A stretch of 64,000 nucleotides of DNA. Origin: Gautieria morchelliformis (Eukaryota; Basidiomycota; Agaricomycetes; Gomphales; Gomphaceae). The notes beneath the pieces were generated by a model. The model searched no databases and was not told the DNA's origin. It saw only the letters and a list, made by a program, of their open reading frames with translations. The stretch is taken from positions 114,875 to 178,874 of the forward strand of contig WHVA01000216.1 of assembly GCA_015179125.1 (NCBI GenBank), read 5' to 3'. Each line of letters starts with the position of its first letter. The first letter of the stretch is position 1. Made by a program: the position numbers and the translations under genes. This document shows positions 24,420-36,296 of the stretch, piece by piece.

Positions 24420-27400
24420 CCATCATCCTCACGGATGATGACCTTCCTCGCCTCCGCGAGGAATGGATGGAAAGAATCACTGACCTAGTCAGTGGAATTC
24501 CATTAGAACTCCCGCCACTGCGGGAGATAAACCATGAGATCAACCTCATTGATCCCAACAAGCACATGTGGTATCGACTACCGAAATGCCCCGAACACTT
24601 CCGAGAGGAACTGTCGGCAAAGATAGAACGATACACCACTGCAAAGTGGTGGATTCCGGCAGTAGCACAGCAGGCAGTGCCCATGCTGTGTGTGCCGAAA
24701 AGAACGGTACGTTGAGAACCGTCTTCGATCTGCGCCAGCAGAACAAAAACACGGTGAAGGACGTCACACCCTTCCCGGATCAGGATATCATACGCAGCGA
24801 CATGGCTCGTGGCCAATATCGAACTAAACTCGATATGTCAGAAGCATACGAGCAGATCCAGATCCATCCGGATCATGTAGCAAAGACAGCCTTGCCACGA
24901 TCCTCGGCACCTTCAGGAGCCAGGTGATACAGATGGGGGACTGTAACGCCCCGTCAACATTCCAACGGCTGATGACAGCCATTTTCCACGACTGTATAGG
25001 TCGCTTTGTCCATGTATACATGGACGACATCTTCATATTCTCGCTCTCATACAAGAGCATGAAGAACACCTCTACATCGTCTTTGACAGACTGAGGAAGA
25101 ACCACCTCTTTCTGAGCAAGAAAAAGGTGGACCTTTACTCCATCCGAATGGAGTGCCTCGGCCATATAATCGATGGCCGAGGGGTACACACCGACAAGGA
25201 CAAGATGCAACGCATCCGCGAGTGGTGCAGGCCATGGACGTTCAACGACGTCCAGCGTTTCCTCGGGCTCGTACAGTATCTGGCACACTACATGCCGGAT
25301 GTTAGCGCATATACCACCCCGCTATCAGGCTGTGCGCATAATAACCGTCCGTTCAAATGGACGCCACTGCTCAACAAATGCTGGCAAAGCATTAAGGCGT
25401 TGGCCTGTAAGGCCCCGATCCTGCGTCCAGTAGACGCAAGGTGCCCAGAGCCGACCTGGGTGATCACCGACGGATCAAAAGCCGGCGTCAGTGCGGTCTA
25501 CGGCCAAGGTCCTGACTGGAAAACTTGTCGACCAGCCGGCTTCTTGTCAAAGAAGTTCAGCGTTGCCCAGCAACACTACCGGACTCACGAGCACGAGACT
25601 ATCGCGGTGCTCGAGGCTCTCATGAAATGGGAGGACAAACTGCTGGGGCGAAGGTTCACCCTCGTCACAGACCACAAGGGACTCGAGTACTTCGAGACCC
25701 AAAAGAGCCTATCTGACCGACAGGTCAGATGGTGGGAGTTTCTCTCCCGGTTCAATTTCAACACCGTTCATGTTGACGGTGTAGAGAACAAGGTAGCGGA
25801 CTGCCTGTCGCGCTACTACGAGAGCGACACGAGTGATGACAATCACCCGGACCACGTCTTCGTAACGCGGATGCGCGTTTAGATCCGGACGGTGAGTTAT
25901 TGCCCACCGACCGGTATGTCGGGCTGCGAACAGCGGCGACAAGACGATCTAAATGCCTCGCTGAGAAGACAGAGGCGAGAGTAACGGAAGCTGCCGCATT
26001 AAACGAGGGCTCACCAGAGCCCGCAAACGTCGCCGCGTCTAGCGACGACGACGATGACGTCAGAGCCATCGCCGCAGGGAATGACGGCGCACCCCTGCGC
26101 CGGATCATCGAGCAAGGCGCAGACCTGTCCAAGTCCTACGAGACGTGTACCATAGGGACACCATGTTCACAAAGATCATGGTGCACCCGGACGCGCACCC
26201 GAGATTTGGAATCCGGGACGGGCTGATCTGGACTAAGAACCAGCTCAGGAGAGACGTCATTGCCGTCCCCCGCTCTGTTCTCCAAGGGGAAGGAGGCTGA
26301 TCGAAATTATCATCGATCGGGCACATCAGATAGTCGGCCACTACGGCCATCTGAAGACTTCGAACTACGTTCGAAGAGCATATTGGTGGCCGGGCATGAA
26401 CCCAGACATAGAAGCGTTCTGCACATCGTGCGCGAGGTGTCAGATGACGAAAACCAGGCCACAACGGCCCAAAGGCCTACTACACAGCCTACCCATTCCG
26501 GATAGGCCATGGCAGTCGATTGGCATCGACTTCATGGGGCCCCTGCCCAAATCCAATGACTATGACTACCTGATGGTAGTCATCGACCGACTAACGTCGC
26601 TCATACACCTTGTACCAACCACGACGAGCGTGTCAGCCAAGGGAGTAGCCTGGCTGTTTCTGAAGGAGGTCATCCGACTACACGGAGTTCCCGACTCTAT
26701 CATCTCGGACAGAGACTCAAAGTTCACGTCGATCTTCTGGCATGAACTCCAGCGGCTCATGGGGACTAAGCTCCTCATGTCAACTGCCTTCCATCCACAA
26801 ACGGATGGAGCAACCGAGGGGCAAACCGCTCGATCGGCCAGATATTGCGCGCGGTCGTCAGGGACGATCAGAAGGATTGGGCAGTAAAATGCCCAATGGT
26901 TGAGGTCGCCCTCAACAGCAATGTCAGTGACCACAGGGTTCGCACCTTTCGAGCTGAACCACGGCTATATGCCGCAGATAGACCTCCCCATAGCCACGGA
27001 CACCCCGTTCAAGGGGGTGGCCCGGTTCGCACATCAGGCAAAATGGAACCTGATGGCGGCACACGATGCAATCATAGAGCATCGAGTGACACAAATGTTG
27101 CACGCAAATAAGAAACATATGGAGAGCGACAGGTACGCGGCCAACGACCACGTCTACCTCTCGACACAAAACCTAACTGTCCCGAAAGGAAGAGCCAGAA
27201 AACTAGTCCCACGGTACATCGGACCATACCATGTCGTCGAGGCTCACAACGACGCCTCGACGGTGACCCTTGATCTTCCCGACGAACTGAAACGCCGTCG
27301 CATTTCACCGGTCTTCCATTCCAGCCTCGTACGGCGATACAAGGCTAACAACGACGAATTGTTCCCTCGTCACGAGGCCAAGTCATTTATGACTTTGGAG

Positions 27401-27603
27401 CAAACGACGACGAGGAGTGGCTCGTCGACGGGATTATCACACATCGATGGATAAACTCGACGGACCTGGAATTCCAGGTCTGCTGGACCCTAGGCGACGT
27501 GACATGGGAACCCGTGTCGTCCTGCAAGGACCTTGAAGCCCTGGATAACTACATAGAGCTTCGGGGGGTGGGCAAGCCACGCGACCTCCCCAGACGCCGC
27601 TAG
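24420..27603 (+). pseudogene. Gypsy family A pol, right copy (multiple frameshifts)
   Basis: Same domain order as the left copy: RT with VYMDDIFIF near 25020, RNase H (ITDGSKAGVSA, THEHETIAVLEAL), integrase with zinc-binding CTSCARCQMTK and DFMGPLP...YLMVVIDRL, GPYHVVEAHNDAS, and a chromodomain at the end. Breaks at about 24.70, 24.89, 25.05, 25.87 and 26.15 kb each fit loss of one base against the left copy, mostly in runs of A or T. Integrase is better preserved here (26396-26850) than in the left copy. Confidence 0.85.
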
Positions 27604-27726
27604 ACGCGTCTGTCACGTGCAGACCACGTGACACGCCGGTCACAGCGCGGTTAAATTTTCACCTCGGATCTTTCCGAGGGTGCATCGCTTCTTGGAAGCA
27701 ACCACCACCATCATCTACCCACGAAG

Positions 27727-29717
27727 ATGATGCCCCCCAAAGATGGGATGGACGTTGACCCGTCAACGTCCACAGCGCGAACAACGGCCCCGAGACAAGG
27801 GGCCGCAGACATTCTCCATGCTCCAGTAGACCAGGAGCACTGGATGATCATGGGATGGGAGGATGCCCTCGCCATCGTCCACCCGGACGATTGCGCGACG
27901 TGCGCGGACTACGCCGTGCACCTTAGGGCCGCGACCGGCACCTGCAAGGTCAAATTGTGGGATGAGGACATCAGCGCCACCGTCGATGCTGCCTGGGGGT
28001 GGCTCCCACGGGGCATCGCGCGTGACACACGGGAGGAGCCCCTCTGGGACATCCACGACCTCAAAAAGGAGGTCAAGGAGCTAGAACGCGTGGTCGAGGA
28101 CCGCGACGACGCGCTCGTAACCGAGCGCGCCAGGATCAAGGAGCTGGAGCAGCAGCTGAGTGCTGCCCAGCTCCAGGTTACCCTGGTTCACGCTGCCTCA
28201 AAAAGGCCGTGACATGACCCAGCCACAGACCCAGTGGCCGGGCCGTCTTCACCTCGCGCGAAGGCGCCGTTGCCGGCGCGCGCAACATCGGGGCTCGCGT
28301 CCCGATTGTCGGCGCCCACACCGACCACGACGACAACGGAAGGGCAGAGCACACCTTCTGACTCTGCGTACGGCGTCCTAGATGGATGGGAGTCTGACTC
28401 GTCTGTCTGGAAGACGTACGACCCTGAACGGGCACAGCGGCTGGCAGAGCAGCCAAAGAAAAAGCGCAAGAAATTGTGCGGCTCCCTTCACACCGCCAAT
28501 GGGCTAGCCATGGCGAAGGAAAGCGCAATCAGCGCTTACCTTGCGGCATCATCATCGCACACCATCCACGACCCCGCCCTTCAGCGGCGGATAGCGCAGG
28601 TCGAGGCCCAGTACATCGGGCCTGGCATGGCCCTACCTCCGCCGGTGGGGACAGTTGAGGCAGTTCATCCTCCCTACCAGGGAGAGGGAAGGCTCATCCC
28701 ACTCGGAGATCCACCGATCTCCGAGACGGGCCTCCTACCACGACTGGTGGGAAAGGCCCAACAACGTCGTACCCAATGGTACGACGTCTGCCCGCTCGAC
28801 GAACCCCGCTTCGTCGAACTCATAGCGCGGGCAAAGGAAACGCCGCAGATCGCGTGTACGCGCGAGATGATCGGCGTATTCAAATGCATCGAGCGCGAAC
28901 AACGCGCTCGCAATCCCAAAAGGGATTGTCTCGTGATAGCAGGCGGTACCCCGCACGATATCGCGGCTATCCTGAAGGGTTGGATACACAACCCCGAAGG
29001 AATCCCCTCCGCCATCCGTGACAACGCAGATGGCACCTTCAACCTAGATGACATGGACGTCTGGATGTTGTTGAAGGCCCTTGCGCCCCGGGTCAAAGGG
29101 GTCGCATCACCACTCAGGGCGAGGCTACTCGACCTCTTCGGTTCGACTGACTAATGGTCGAGCCTCGTCGACGCCAGGGAAGTGCTCACACCTCAGAGCA
29201 CCACCCTGTGGCTCTCGATCACGGGCCCATTCCCTGTGGAGGGCCGAGCCGGCCCCGACATCCCACTCGCGGAGATCGCGAGATGGCTGGCCCGCTACGG
29301 GGGGGTCACTCACTCACGAGCGGCGCGCATTGAACATTACGTTCAGCGCAGCATCACCGGCGCGGCATTCAGCGCCGCCGCCTGTGAAGGCCAACAAAAG
29401 GTCATCGATACCAGTCATGTGAGGGCTGCGGTGCCACGACCCCTCACTCACGCTCAGCTCGACCGAGAGCTGGCGCGCTTCCGGCCCCCTCCTCAAACGG
29501 AGGACCCGGCCATCGAGGCTATGCTCCGCGAGGACACGGGCCCCAGCGCCCAAGCGGAGACCGCCACCAGTGGTGAGGCCGACCCGCCTCACCCAATCAC
29601 CACCGACGATGCGGAGATGCCCCGGAGGAGTCACTTGCTCCTCCGGCCCCGTACAACGACGTCGTCGTCGTACCGGCCACTCTAGAGGACGCCCTCATGG
29701 ACGACCTCTATGAGTAG
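27727..29717 (+). pseudogene. ORF3 of gypsy family A, right copy
   Basis: Same protein as 9983-8001, with similarity over the full length: coiled coil, basic cluster, middle domain, acidic tail. Stops at 28210-28212 (TGA, left copy CGA) and 29152-29154 (TAA, left copy CAA) are single transitions. One base is lost near 29620, putting the last 30 codons out of frame. Apart from these the frame is kept over about 630 codons. Confidence 0.75.
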
Positions 29718-29753
29718 TAGTTAACCCCTATAGTTATCTATAGAGGGGGATGG

Positions 29754-29894
29754 TGTAAATAACCTGTGTATCTACATGTACATTAGTTATTACATAATCC
29801 CAGTGGGCCCCTTAGGGACCCACTGTATAGTTTATGCGTGGGAACCGGCCAGCGGCTCCCATCACATCTTACTCTTACCTGTCACTACGTAGCA
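29754..29894 (+). repeat. 3' LTR of gypsy family A, right copy
   Basis: 141 bp from TGTAAATAAC to CACTACGTAGCA, right after the polypurine tract AGAGGGGGATGG (29742-29753). It is followed by TTCAG and then a family B solo LTR. Confidence 0.9.
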
Positions 29895-29899
29895 TTCAG

Positions 29900-30970
29900 T
29901 TTTAGATTAAAATGTTAATTAGTGCCTTTTTATCAAATGAAATCTGTTGCTTAGTGGTTGAAACCACTATGTTCGCCTCCCCTCTGTGTGCTGACTAAGC
30001 CCTTTGGGGCGCGTGCAACACTGATGAATGAGGGTCACGTGACCGTGTCGACAGAAGAACAGTGTCGATCCAAGGGATAGTCAAATCAAAAGTGTTCGCT
30101 TTTAAGGTAGTATAGAGTAAACAGTGATAGTAGACTCTCAACGAAGATTTGGAATAAACTGTTAAGAACTGAGCTCTGTAACTATCAAACAAGATTACAG
30201 CAATTTCAGGAGGCAGAAAAAATCGATTCTGGATAATTTTGTTCATACATTTGTACTAGCTATTTATACTATGTTGATAGTAACTACTAGTGTTCAAGAT
30301 ATTGGATGGATGGGTCGAAAAACTACTTTGTAGCTAAGGGGTGACTAATTTATAGTCATAAAGTCATAGGGTGATGGGGATAGTGTCAGGATTGTCTGGG
30401 CTTTGAAATAGAGATCTGTACCTAGTATACAAAGCCCCTGTCCACATGTTGTTAGGATAGTAATCAGTCAGACGTGTCATGGGATTCAAATAGAAAATGG
30501 ATTTGATTTTACTCTGCCCAGCATATATGCTGGGCTTGGAGGTGGGGCCGCTGTCTCTGTGCCTCTCTTGTGTGGCAGCTGATTGAGTATATGTGTTGCA
30601 GATGACTTTCTCAGGTCACTCCACAACACCCTGTACCCCTGCGCAGTCTACTATTCTCTGCGGTGTTTGGTGCCCGTACCCCTCGGTACCTATGGCCTGG
30701 CGCCTGTCGACGTCATGGCTGATACCATCACCCGATAGGCGCGCCGTCCCTGATCGACCGCACGTGGCCGATGCTCGAACTCCTGTATATTACCCGATCT
30801 ATGGGTAATATAGCGTGTCGTAAAATTCGTGTGATCGTCGTCTGCGCCGACGTCTATCGTGAATGTAGTTTGTGTTTCTTTTGATTTTTCTTTTGTTTTT
30901 CTTTTGTTTTTCTATTAGTTTCTTTTTATATATAAATGATTTGAGTAAGATAATTGTGTTTATCACAACA
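29900..30970 (+). mobile_element. Family B solo LTR (1,071 bp) with TTCAG target duplication
   Basis: Flanked by TTCAG at 29895-29899 and 30971-30975. The left palindrome arm shows the unoccupied site: family A LTR end, one TTCAG, then AATACCACTC. The ends are TTTTAG and ...TCACAACA. Its body resembles the element at 40543-41479 (GCTGACTAAGC, GTCACGTGAC, GTAGACTCTCAAC, TTTTGTTCATACATTT). No coding capacity. Orientation is arbitrary. Confidence 0.8.
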
Positions 30971-31045
30971 TTCAGAATACCACTCATTGGTCAAGTTCTG
31001 TTGTGCCCTTGTGATACAAGGTCTTAAGATCGACATCCTTTACAG
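30971..31045. repeat. 75-bp sequence shared with the left arm flank
   Basis: Reverse complement of 7749-7823 with two mismatches. It ends at CTTTACAG on both sides. Beyond it the right side enters a gag fragment and the left side enters the LINE fragment, so this is the outer limit of the inverted repeat. It could be the common insertion site, or leader sequence following a family A LTR. Confidence 0.85.
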
Positions 31046-31614
31046 CTCTTGCCCTGTTTGGCAACCGATCTTCGCTGTTCATGCCACTCACCACATCATC
31101 AAGAAGCCACCACAGACTGGAAATCAATCAGAGACGTAATCGGAGCATATTACATGAACCGAGCATGGTTAGACAGACAGAAAGCAAGAGCTACTCGTGC
31201 TACTTTCCGAGAAGCTAGTCATTCTAATGAGACTCCTAGTGAGTATTACGTTAGAAAGGCAGAGCTACTGAGGTTTGTCAGTAAGCTGACTGACTCAGAA
31301 CTCATTATGGAAATCATGAACGGTGCACCCTCCTATTGGCATACGATCATTGATGCTCATAGGTGTGCAGATGCTGTTGAATTCCAGTCTGCCATCAAAT
31401 ACCATGAGGAATCCTTGTCTCATCCACCTTTCACCTCAGGTGATAGTAGGGAAAGACGCATTAGAAGTTTGGAGAATGCTTTACAATCCAAACCCCGATT
31501 TGACTCTAGAAATTCTTCGGACAGAACGTTCCGGGATGCTAGGTCTCATTTGGTGGGATGGTCATCTAAGTTGAGCCCTCCTAAGTATCCTAAGGATGAT
31601 TCAAATGTGTCTAC

Positions 31615-32460
31615 TGTAGTGGACAGGAATTATAGGCAGTAGGTATGGACTTGTTGCTCAAAAGAATAGACTAGAAATTAATTTACTCTCTCAGTGAATT
31701 TAGTTGTCACTGTAAATATATTATACACTACCTAGAAATTAATTCACTACAGAGGATTTCTAGGTCAGTAAATCGAAAGAACACTAGACTAATTTACTTG
31801 CCTCTCTCAGTGAATTTAGTTGTCACTGTAAATATATTATACACTACCTAGAAATTAATTCACTACAGAGGATTTCTAGGTCAATAAATCGAAAGGACAC
31901 TAGACTAATTTACTTGCCTCTCTCAGTGAATTTAGTTGTCACTGTAAATATATTATACACTACCTAGAAATTAATTCACTACAGAGGATTTCTAGGTCAA
32001 TAAATCGAAAGAACACTAGACTAATTTACTTGCCTCTCTCAGTGAATTTAGTTGTCACTGTAAATATATTATACACTACCTAGAAATTAATTCACTACAG
32101 AGGATTTCTAGGTCAATAAATCGAAAGAAAACTAGACTAATTTACTTGCCTCTCTCAGTGAATTTAGTTGTCACTGAGAGAGGGGGAAATCTGTCTCACT
32201 GTGCATGTACTACTACCCGGCTCTTTAGCGCCCAAGAGCTCGCGCGTCGAAGTCATTTCAGACTCCGCTGGGTGCAGCCGCTTGTGAAAATAGAAATAAC
32301 AAAATAAAATGGAGAGGTAGGGAGTGACTGGAAAATTTCGAAAATAATCAGAGAAATGGGTGCATGGTACAAGAACAATGTGAGAAGAGATTGAAACACC
32401 ATACAATAAATTGAATATATTATGCTTGATTTTGGTGCAGGAGCATAAATGCACCCAACA
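31615..32460 (-). mobile_element. Copia solo LTR with expanded internal repeat
   Basis: 846 bp, flanked by the direct repeat TCTAC (31610-31614 and 32461-32465). It matches the 498-bp copia LTRs but carries three extra 116-bp units, which accounts for the length exactly (498 + 3 x 116). The reading frame of the interrupted gag is restored across the target duplication. Confidence 0.92.
31687..32150. repeat. 116-bp tandem repeat inside the solo LTR, four units
   Basis: Units begin at 31687, 31803, 31919 and 32035, with a partial fifth at 32151. They differ by one to three bases (TCAGTAAAT / TCAATAAAT, AAGGACAC / AAGAACAC). The related full-length copia LTRs have one full unit plus the partial. 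Confidence 0.92.
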
Positions 32461-33776
32461 TCTACAAGACCCACTCCCGAATCAAAGGGAGCTAGGCCAT
32501 GCAAGCATTGCAGAAGTAGTAAGCATTGGGACAATGAGTGTAAACATGCAAAGTCTACAGCTCGTTCCCGTCTTACTCGATCCTCTATTGAGGAGGACAA
32601 CACTGATATGGCCTATGAGGATTTGTACCTCGATGCCATTCATGAGTCGGAACATGAATTTGACCCTGACCTTGCCCATGCAAACTCTGTTAACTCTGAA
32701 GCTGCAGCGGAATCGGAAGAACCTCAATCAGATTTTCACGAAACCCCTCAGACTCTGGAAGCTCACTGTCAGCTTGCTAAGCAAGTGAGCCCATCAGAGG
32801 ATGCATCTACTCTGGGGGGATCCTATGATTCTAAAAGCAACCCTTCATCTAGCTCTGGAGAGTCTAACTCTATGACTCACCGAGAAAGACGAAGATTACA
32901 GAAAGACACCAAACAAGTGCTCGCATATCTGCGGAACCTCAATCTAAAAGGTTGGGCCCCTAACTCCCTAATTAAACTCAGGCGGTTTATGTCCAGACCT
33001 GCAGGTTGTGCTTTCCTATCCTCTGCCTCAACAGCTAATGTTTGGTTGGGTGAATATGGAAAGAATCAACAAGCCCTAGTTGCTGATTCTGGTTCAGACA
33101 TTACCCTTATCTCTCAAAAAGCTCTTAGCTCTATGGAGAATCCTCCCAAAATCAAGACAGGCCAGAAGGTTAACCTAATTCAAGTTACTGGCACTTGAAA
33201 AATTTCGGGATATGTTACTATTCCCATATTCTTTGACTCAGATGCTGGTCCTGTTCAGCTTAAAGTGGAAGCATATGTCGTTAAAGGCATGACCACTCCA
33301 GTTATCCTTGGAAATGATTTTGCTGATCAATACTCGATTTCTCTGATCCATGAAGGTTCGGACAGCTATCTCTTGTTCATGGATACTGGTCATAAAACCA
33401 AAATCGAGAATTCAATCAGCACTCCTTTACAAGATGAAGCAGGACATTCCTTCAAAATTAGGACCCTGCCAAACTTAACTTCTCTCACAGCGAAGTTCAA
33501 GGCTCACAGGCGTCTTAAGAAATCTAGGAAAAGGCAAAGAGCTCTTATAGCCAACTCAAGCGTAAGAGCCCTGTATCTGATCACGATTCCTCCTGAATCA
33601 GCATCTCTCATACCTGTCTCCATATACTTCCCTGGTAATGGTAATGAAGTCTTTGTCGAAAAGATACTTCATTCCAACCAAGGTCCAGAAGATTTTTATG
33701 GAATTACAGATGCTATTGTATCTCGTAATAACCCACGGTTACACGTGTGTAACTTTTCTTGGTTGCAATCCATGTA

Positions 33777-35100
33777 AAAACTAGTCCAAGTTAATACGGA
33801 TGGAAGGCAATGCGTTTCTTAGCAGCACTGAACAATAAACTAAAAGACTGTAGGTTCAAGGACACTATCGGGGTCCAAGCGTATTCCAAAATATAAAGGA
33901 ATGTACTTAGCAGGCGAGTTTATAAATGGACTGCCCTGATAATCTACCAGCCCACAGCAATAAAACGAGAGGCAAAGAATAGAATCTAAAGTGGCTTTTA
34001 CAAGTAACAGGAATTGACTTGTGAAAGATATTAACCAGGAAAATCAACTGATCAACTCTCTTGGGTATTGGAGTGTGAATGGCAAGATTATCAATTGACA
34101 GACTCACTCTGTAGAATTACACCCGGAGGATTAGTCTAGGTGGCTAAGCAGAAAAGTATATACTTAACAAGGAATTAGACACTAAAGTAAGTGAATAACC
34201 CTAGCTGGGATTAGCAGCTTAGTAAGATGCAAGTCACACGAGTCACGTGTAGGATAGAAGCAGTAGATTGCTAGATTGGATGATCATCCTAGGGGGTCAG
34301 AATGGCCTCCTTTTATATTGTAAATTACACAGGATTACGTAAAATGGGGAGCTTCTATCTATTAGGCGAGTGATGTCATAAGTAAATATTTGCGCAGCTA
34401 AAACACACCCTTGTAACTATAGTGGTGTGTTTGTGCAAGGAAATTAAGAATAGCTAGCCAATCACCTTCCCTGATTTGCACTGCTCAGCATAGCCTTACA
34501 CAGCCCTGCATAGCCTTGCATAGCCCTGCATAGCCCTATGACATCAAGGGTCCTATTTCAGGGGTTGTAGCATTGAGCTTGGAGGCTCATTGTCCAATAG
34601 GATTGATTGAATATACACCCTAGTTTTGGCTCTGCATATCATTGGGCAGTCTTGCACACAGCCTTACACAACCATGGTTGCTATGAAGCAAGTCATGTGT
34701 CTGCTGGGTTTGAACTATATTTAAGTGTACAGGCTTGTGTAAGCTGCACCGGATATTCCCAATCTCACCAGCTGAGATTGAAAGAGCCAAAGTGTCCAAG
34801 TTGTGGGTGTTTGAGGACGTGCGGCTCTGAATTAGCGCGTTTGAGGATCGCTCCGGTCGGAGTTTGAAATTGAGCGCCGATGACAAAGCTATGGACTCTC
34901 ATGGGTTCATAGCCTTTGTCAAGCACAGTAAAGCAGTTTTGAGCCAAGGCGGTCAGAATAATTGGCGAAAAAATACAAGAAAATTCAAGGAATATTCTAA
35001 AGACAGTTCCCCATCAATGCTGCGTGTATTGGCTGATGTTAAGATGGGAAAAAGGTTTTTTACAGACTTTTTTAATGCTTTTTTCGAGATTTTTAGGCTA
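33777..35100. other. Unassigned, AT-rich, probably decayed repeat DNA
   Basis: No gene recognised. 34490-34545 holds about five copies of an 11-12-bp motif (CATAGCCYTGCA). Short open frames show no family resemblance. Confidence 0.5.
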
Positions 35101-35429
35101 GAAAGATGGTTCCTACACAGTTATCCCCCCTTAGAATATTCCTGCACCTACTCATACTTAGTAAACTTGGTGACTTTCGAGTTGTAGACGAAACCGGCCC
35201 CGAGAGGAACGGCCGCGGTGCGAGATAGTTGGAGACGTGGGTCACGAGTTGGAGCAGGAGAGGTGGCAAGAGTGGTATGGAAGGATCGCGCATTGTAGAC
35301 CAGGTGCAGAGGAGGAGCCGAGGATGAGGCAGCACAGTAGGACTCAACTTCGCCACGCTCAAGTGCACACCGCTCCTCAATGCGTTGAGCGGCGGTTGGT
35401 TGCCACAGCACCAGCTGCTTTTTGTTGGC

Positions 35430-35591
35430 TTCGAGTCCGTCACAGACTTCGAGTCTGTCACAGACTTCGAGTCCATCACAGACTTCGAGTCCATCACAGA
35501 CTTCGAGTCCATCACAGACTTCGAGTCCGTCACAGACTTCGAGTCCGTCACAGACTTCGAGTCCGTCACAGACTTCGAGTCCGTCACAGAC
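35430..35591. repeat. 18-bp minisatellite, nine units
   Basis: Nine perfectly phased copies of TTCGAGTCYRTCACAGAC. The period is a multiple of three, so several frames stay open: plus strand reads FESVTD, minus strand DSKSVT. 35640-35740 continues as a loose CCAATTCCGA-type repeat. An open minus frame (35758-35093) spans both, but its residues are dictated by the repeats. Confidence 0.9.
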
Positions 35592-35841
35592 CGAGTCCTC
35601 AGGTGAAGAATCGCGTGACTGTCAGGGGACACCCTGTATTCCATTTCCAGTTCCGACACCACACCCAGTTCCAACTCCATTTCCGACTCCGCTTCCAGTT
35701 CCGATTCCATCTCCGCCTCCGCTTTCGGAAATGATTCCGCTTCTGGGAGAACTTCCACCAGTTCTGTTCACCTTGCCAGTTCCACTCCAATTTCTGACTT
35801 CCACTCTCGGAACAGTGTCGGAAATCAAGCGACTCGCGTAA

Positions 35842-36296
35842 TAGGTGGCATCAAGGGTCGATCAAGGGTCAGGGAGGTCATGAGGATGCAGGGTTGATGG
35901 TGGGTGCCAAGTGTGTCCCTGGCTGCGCAGCGTAGTATAATACGGGCTCGCTGACATTGGGGGTCCTTAGACTTTTCTCTTTGGATTTCCCCTTGTCAGG
36001 TGAGAATCCCCTCTCTTGTATACTCTGTTCATTTATACATACTTTGGATTTCCCCTTGTCAGTTGTGTGGTAGTGTGATCTCCACAACCAGCCAGGGTTG
36101 CCCTTACAGCAGAAAAGTCTCTCCCCTAGAGGACCGGCGGTCGTACGGCGCGTTGCATTCTCCATAGGTGCAGTTCGGAATCGGAGACAGCGACTCGGAG
36201 ATCGCGACCTCTTCCACACACACAGCGTATGACAGCCCCTCTTCTTATGTTGAGCTCCCAACCCCGGAAATCCCGTCCCATATTTCTCCTTCTGAC
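35842..36296. other. Unassigned upstream region of gypsy family C
   Basis: Contains a short repeated segment, CTTTGGATTTCCCCTTGTCAG (around 35979-36000 and 36043-36061). It may be LTR or leader of the element that starts at 36297, but LTR borders could not be set because no second copy is present. Confidence 0.35.

Larger units (their letters stand above)
23234..29894 (+). mobile_element. Ty3/gypsy chromovirus family A, right (plus) copy
   Basis: Inverted partner of 7824-14486. It starts inside gag at the copia border and runs through zinc knuckle, protease, pol, chromodomain, ORF3 and PPT to its 3' LTR. The 5' half of gag and the 5' LTR are missing. Compared with the left copy it has many single-base losses, so pol is not readable in one frame. 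Confidence 0.9.
31049..33776 (+). pseudogene. Gypsy-type gag and protease fragment, split by a copia solo LTR
   Basis: 31049-31614 encodes the middle of a retrotransposon gag capsid (WKSIRDVIGAYYMNRAW, YYVRKAELLRFVSKL, IMNGAPSYWHTIID). After the solo LTR, 32461-33776 continues in the same frame: zinc knuckle CKHCRSSKHWDNEC, a long acidic/Ser-rich linker, then a retropepsin-like domain with VADSGSDITLIS and VILGNDF. One in-frame TGA is at 33196-33198. The 5' end is cut at the palindrome edge; no RT follows. It is a different family from A, C and D. Confidence 0.8.

Noticed and set aside
29895-29899. TTCAG as the target duplication of gypsy family A
   Set aside because: It flanks the family B solo LTR on both sides and is present once next to the left-arm LTR, so it belongs to the family B insertion.
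7824-30975. The whole inverted structure as a single composite transposon
   Set aside because: The outer flanks are not direct repeats of each other. Inner borders are broken gag and RT ends, so no mobile unit can be defined.
35430-35591. Regular short repeats resembling a CRISPR array
   Set aside because: Units are contiguous with no spacers, and the DNA is eukaryotic. It is a minisatellite.
35093-35758. 221-codon minus-strand ORF as a secreted or surface repeat protein
   Set aside because: Residues follow the minisatellite and a second repeat. No start context, intron or domain supports a gene.
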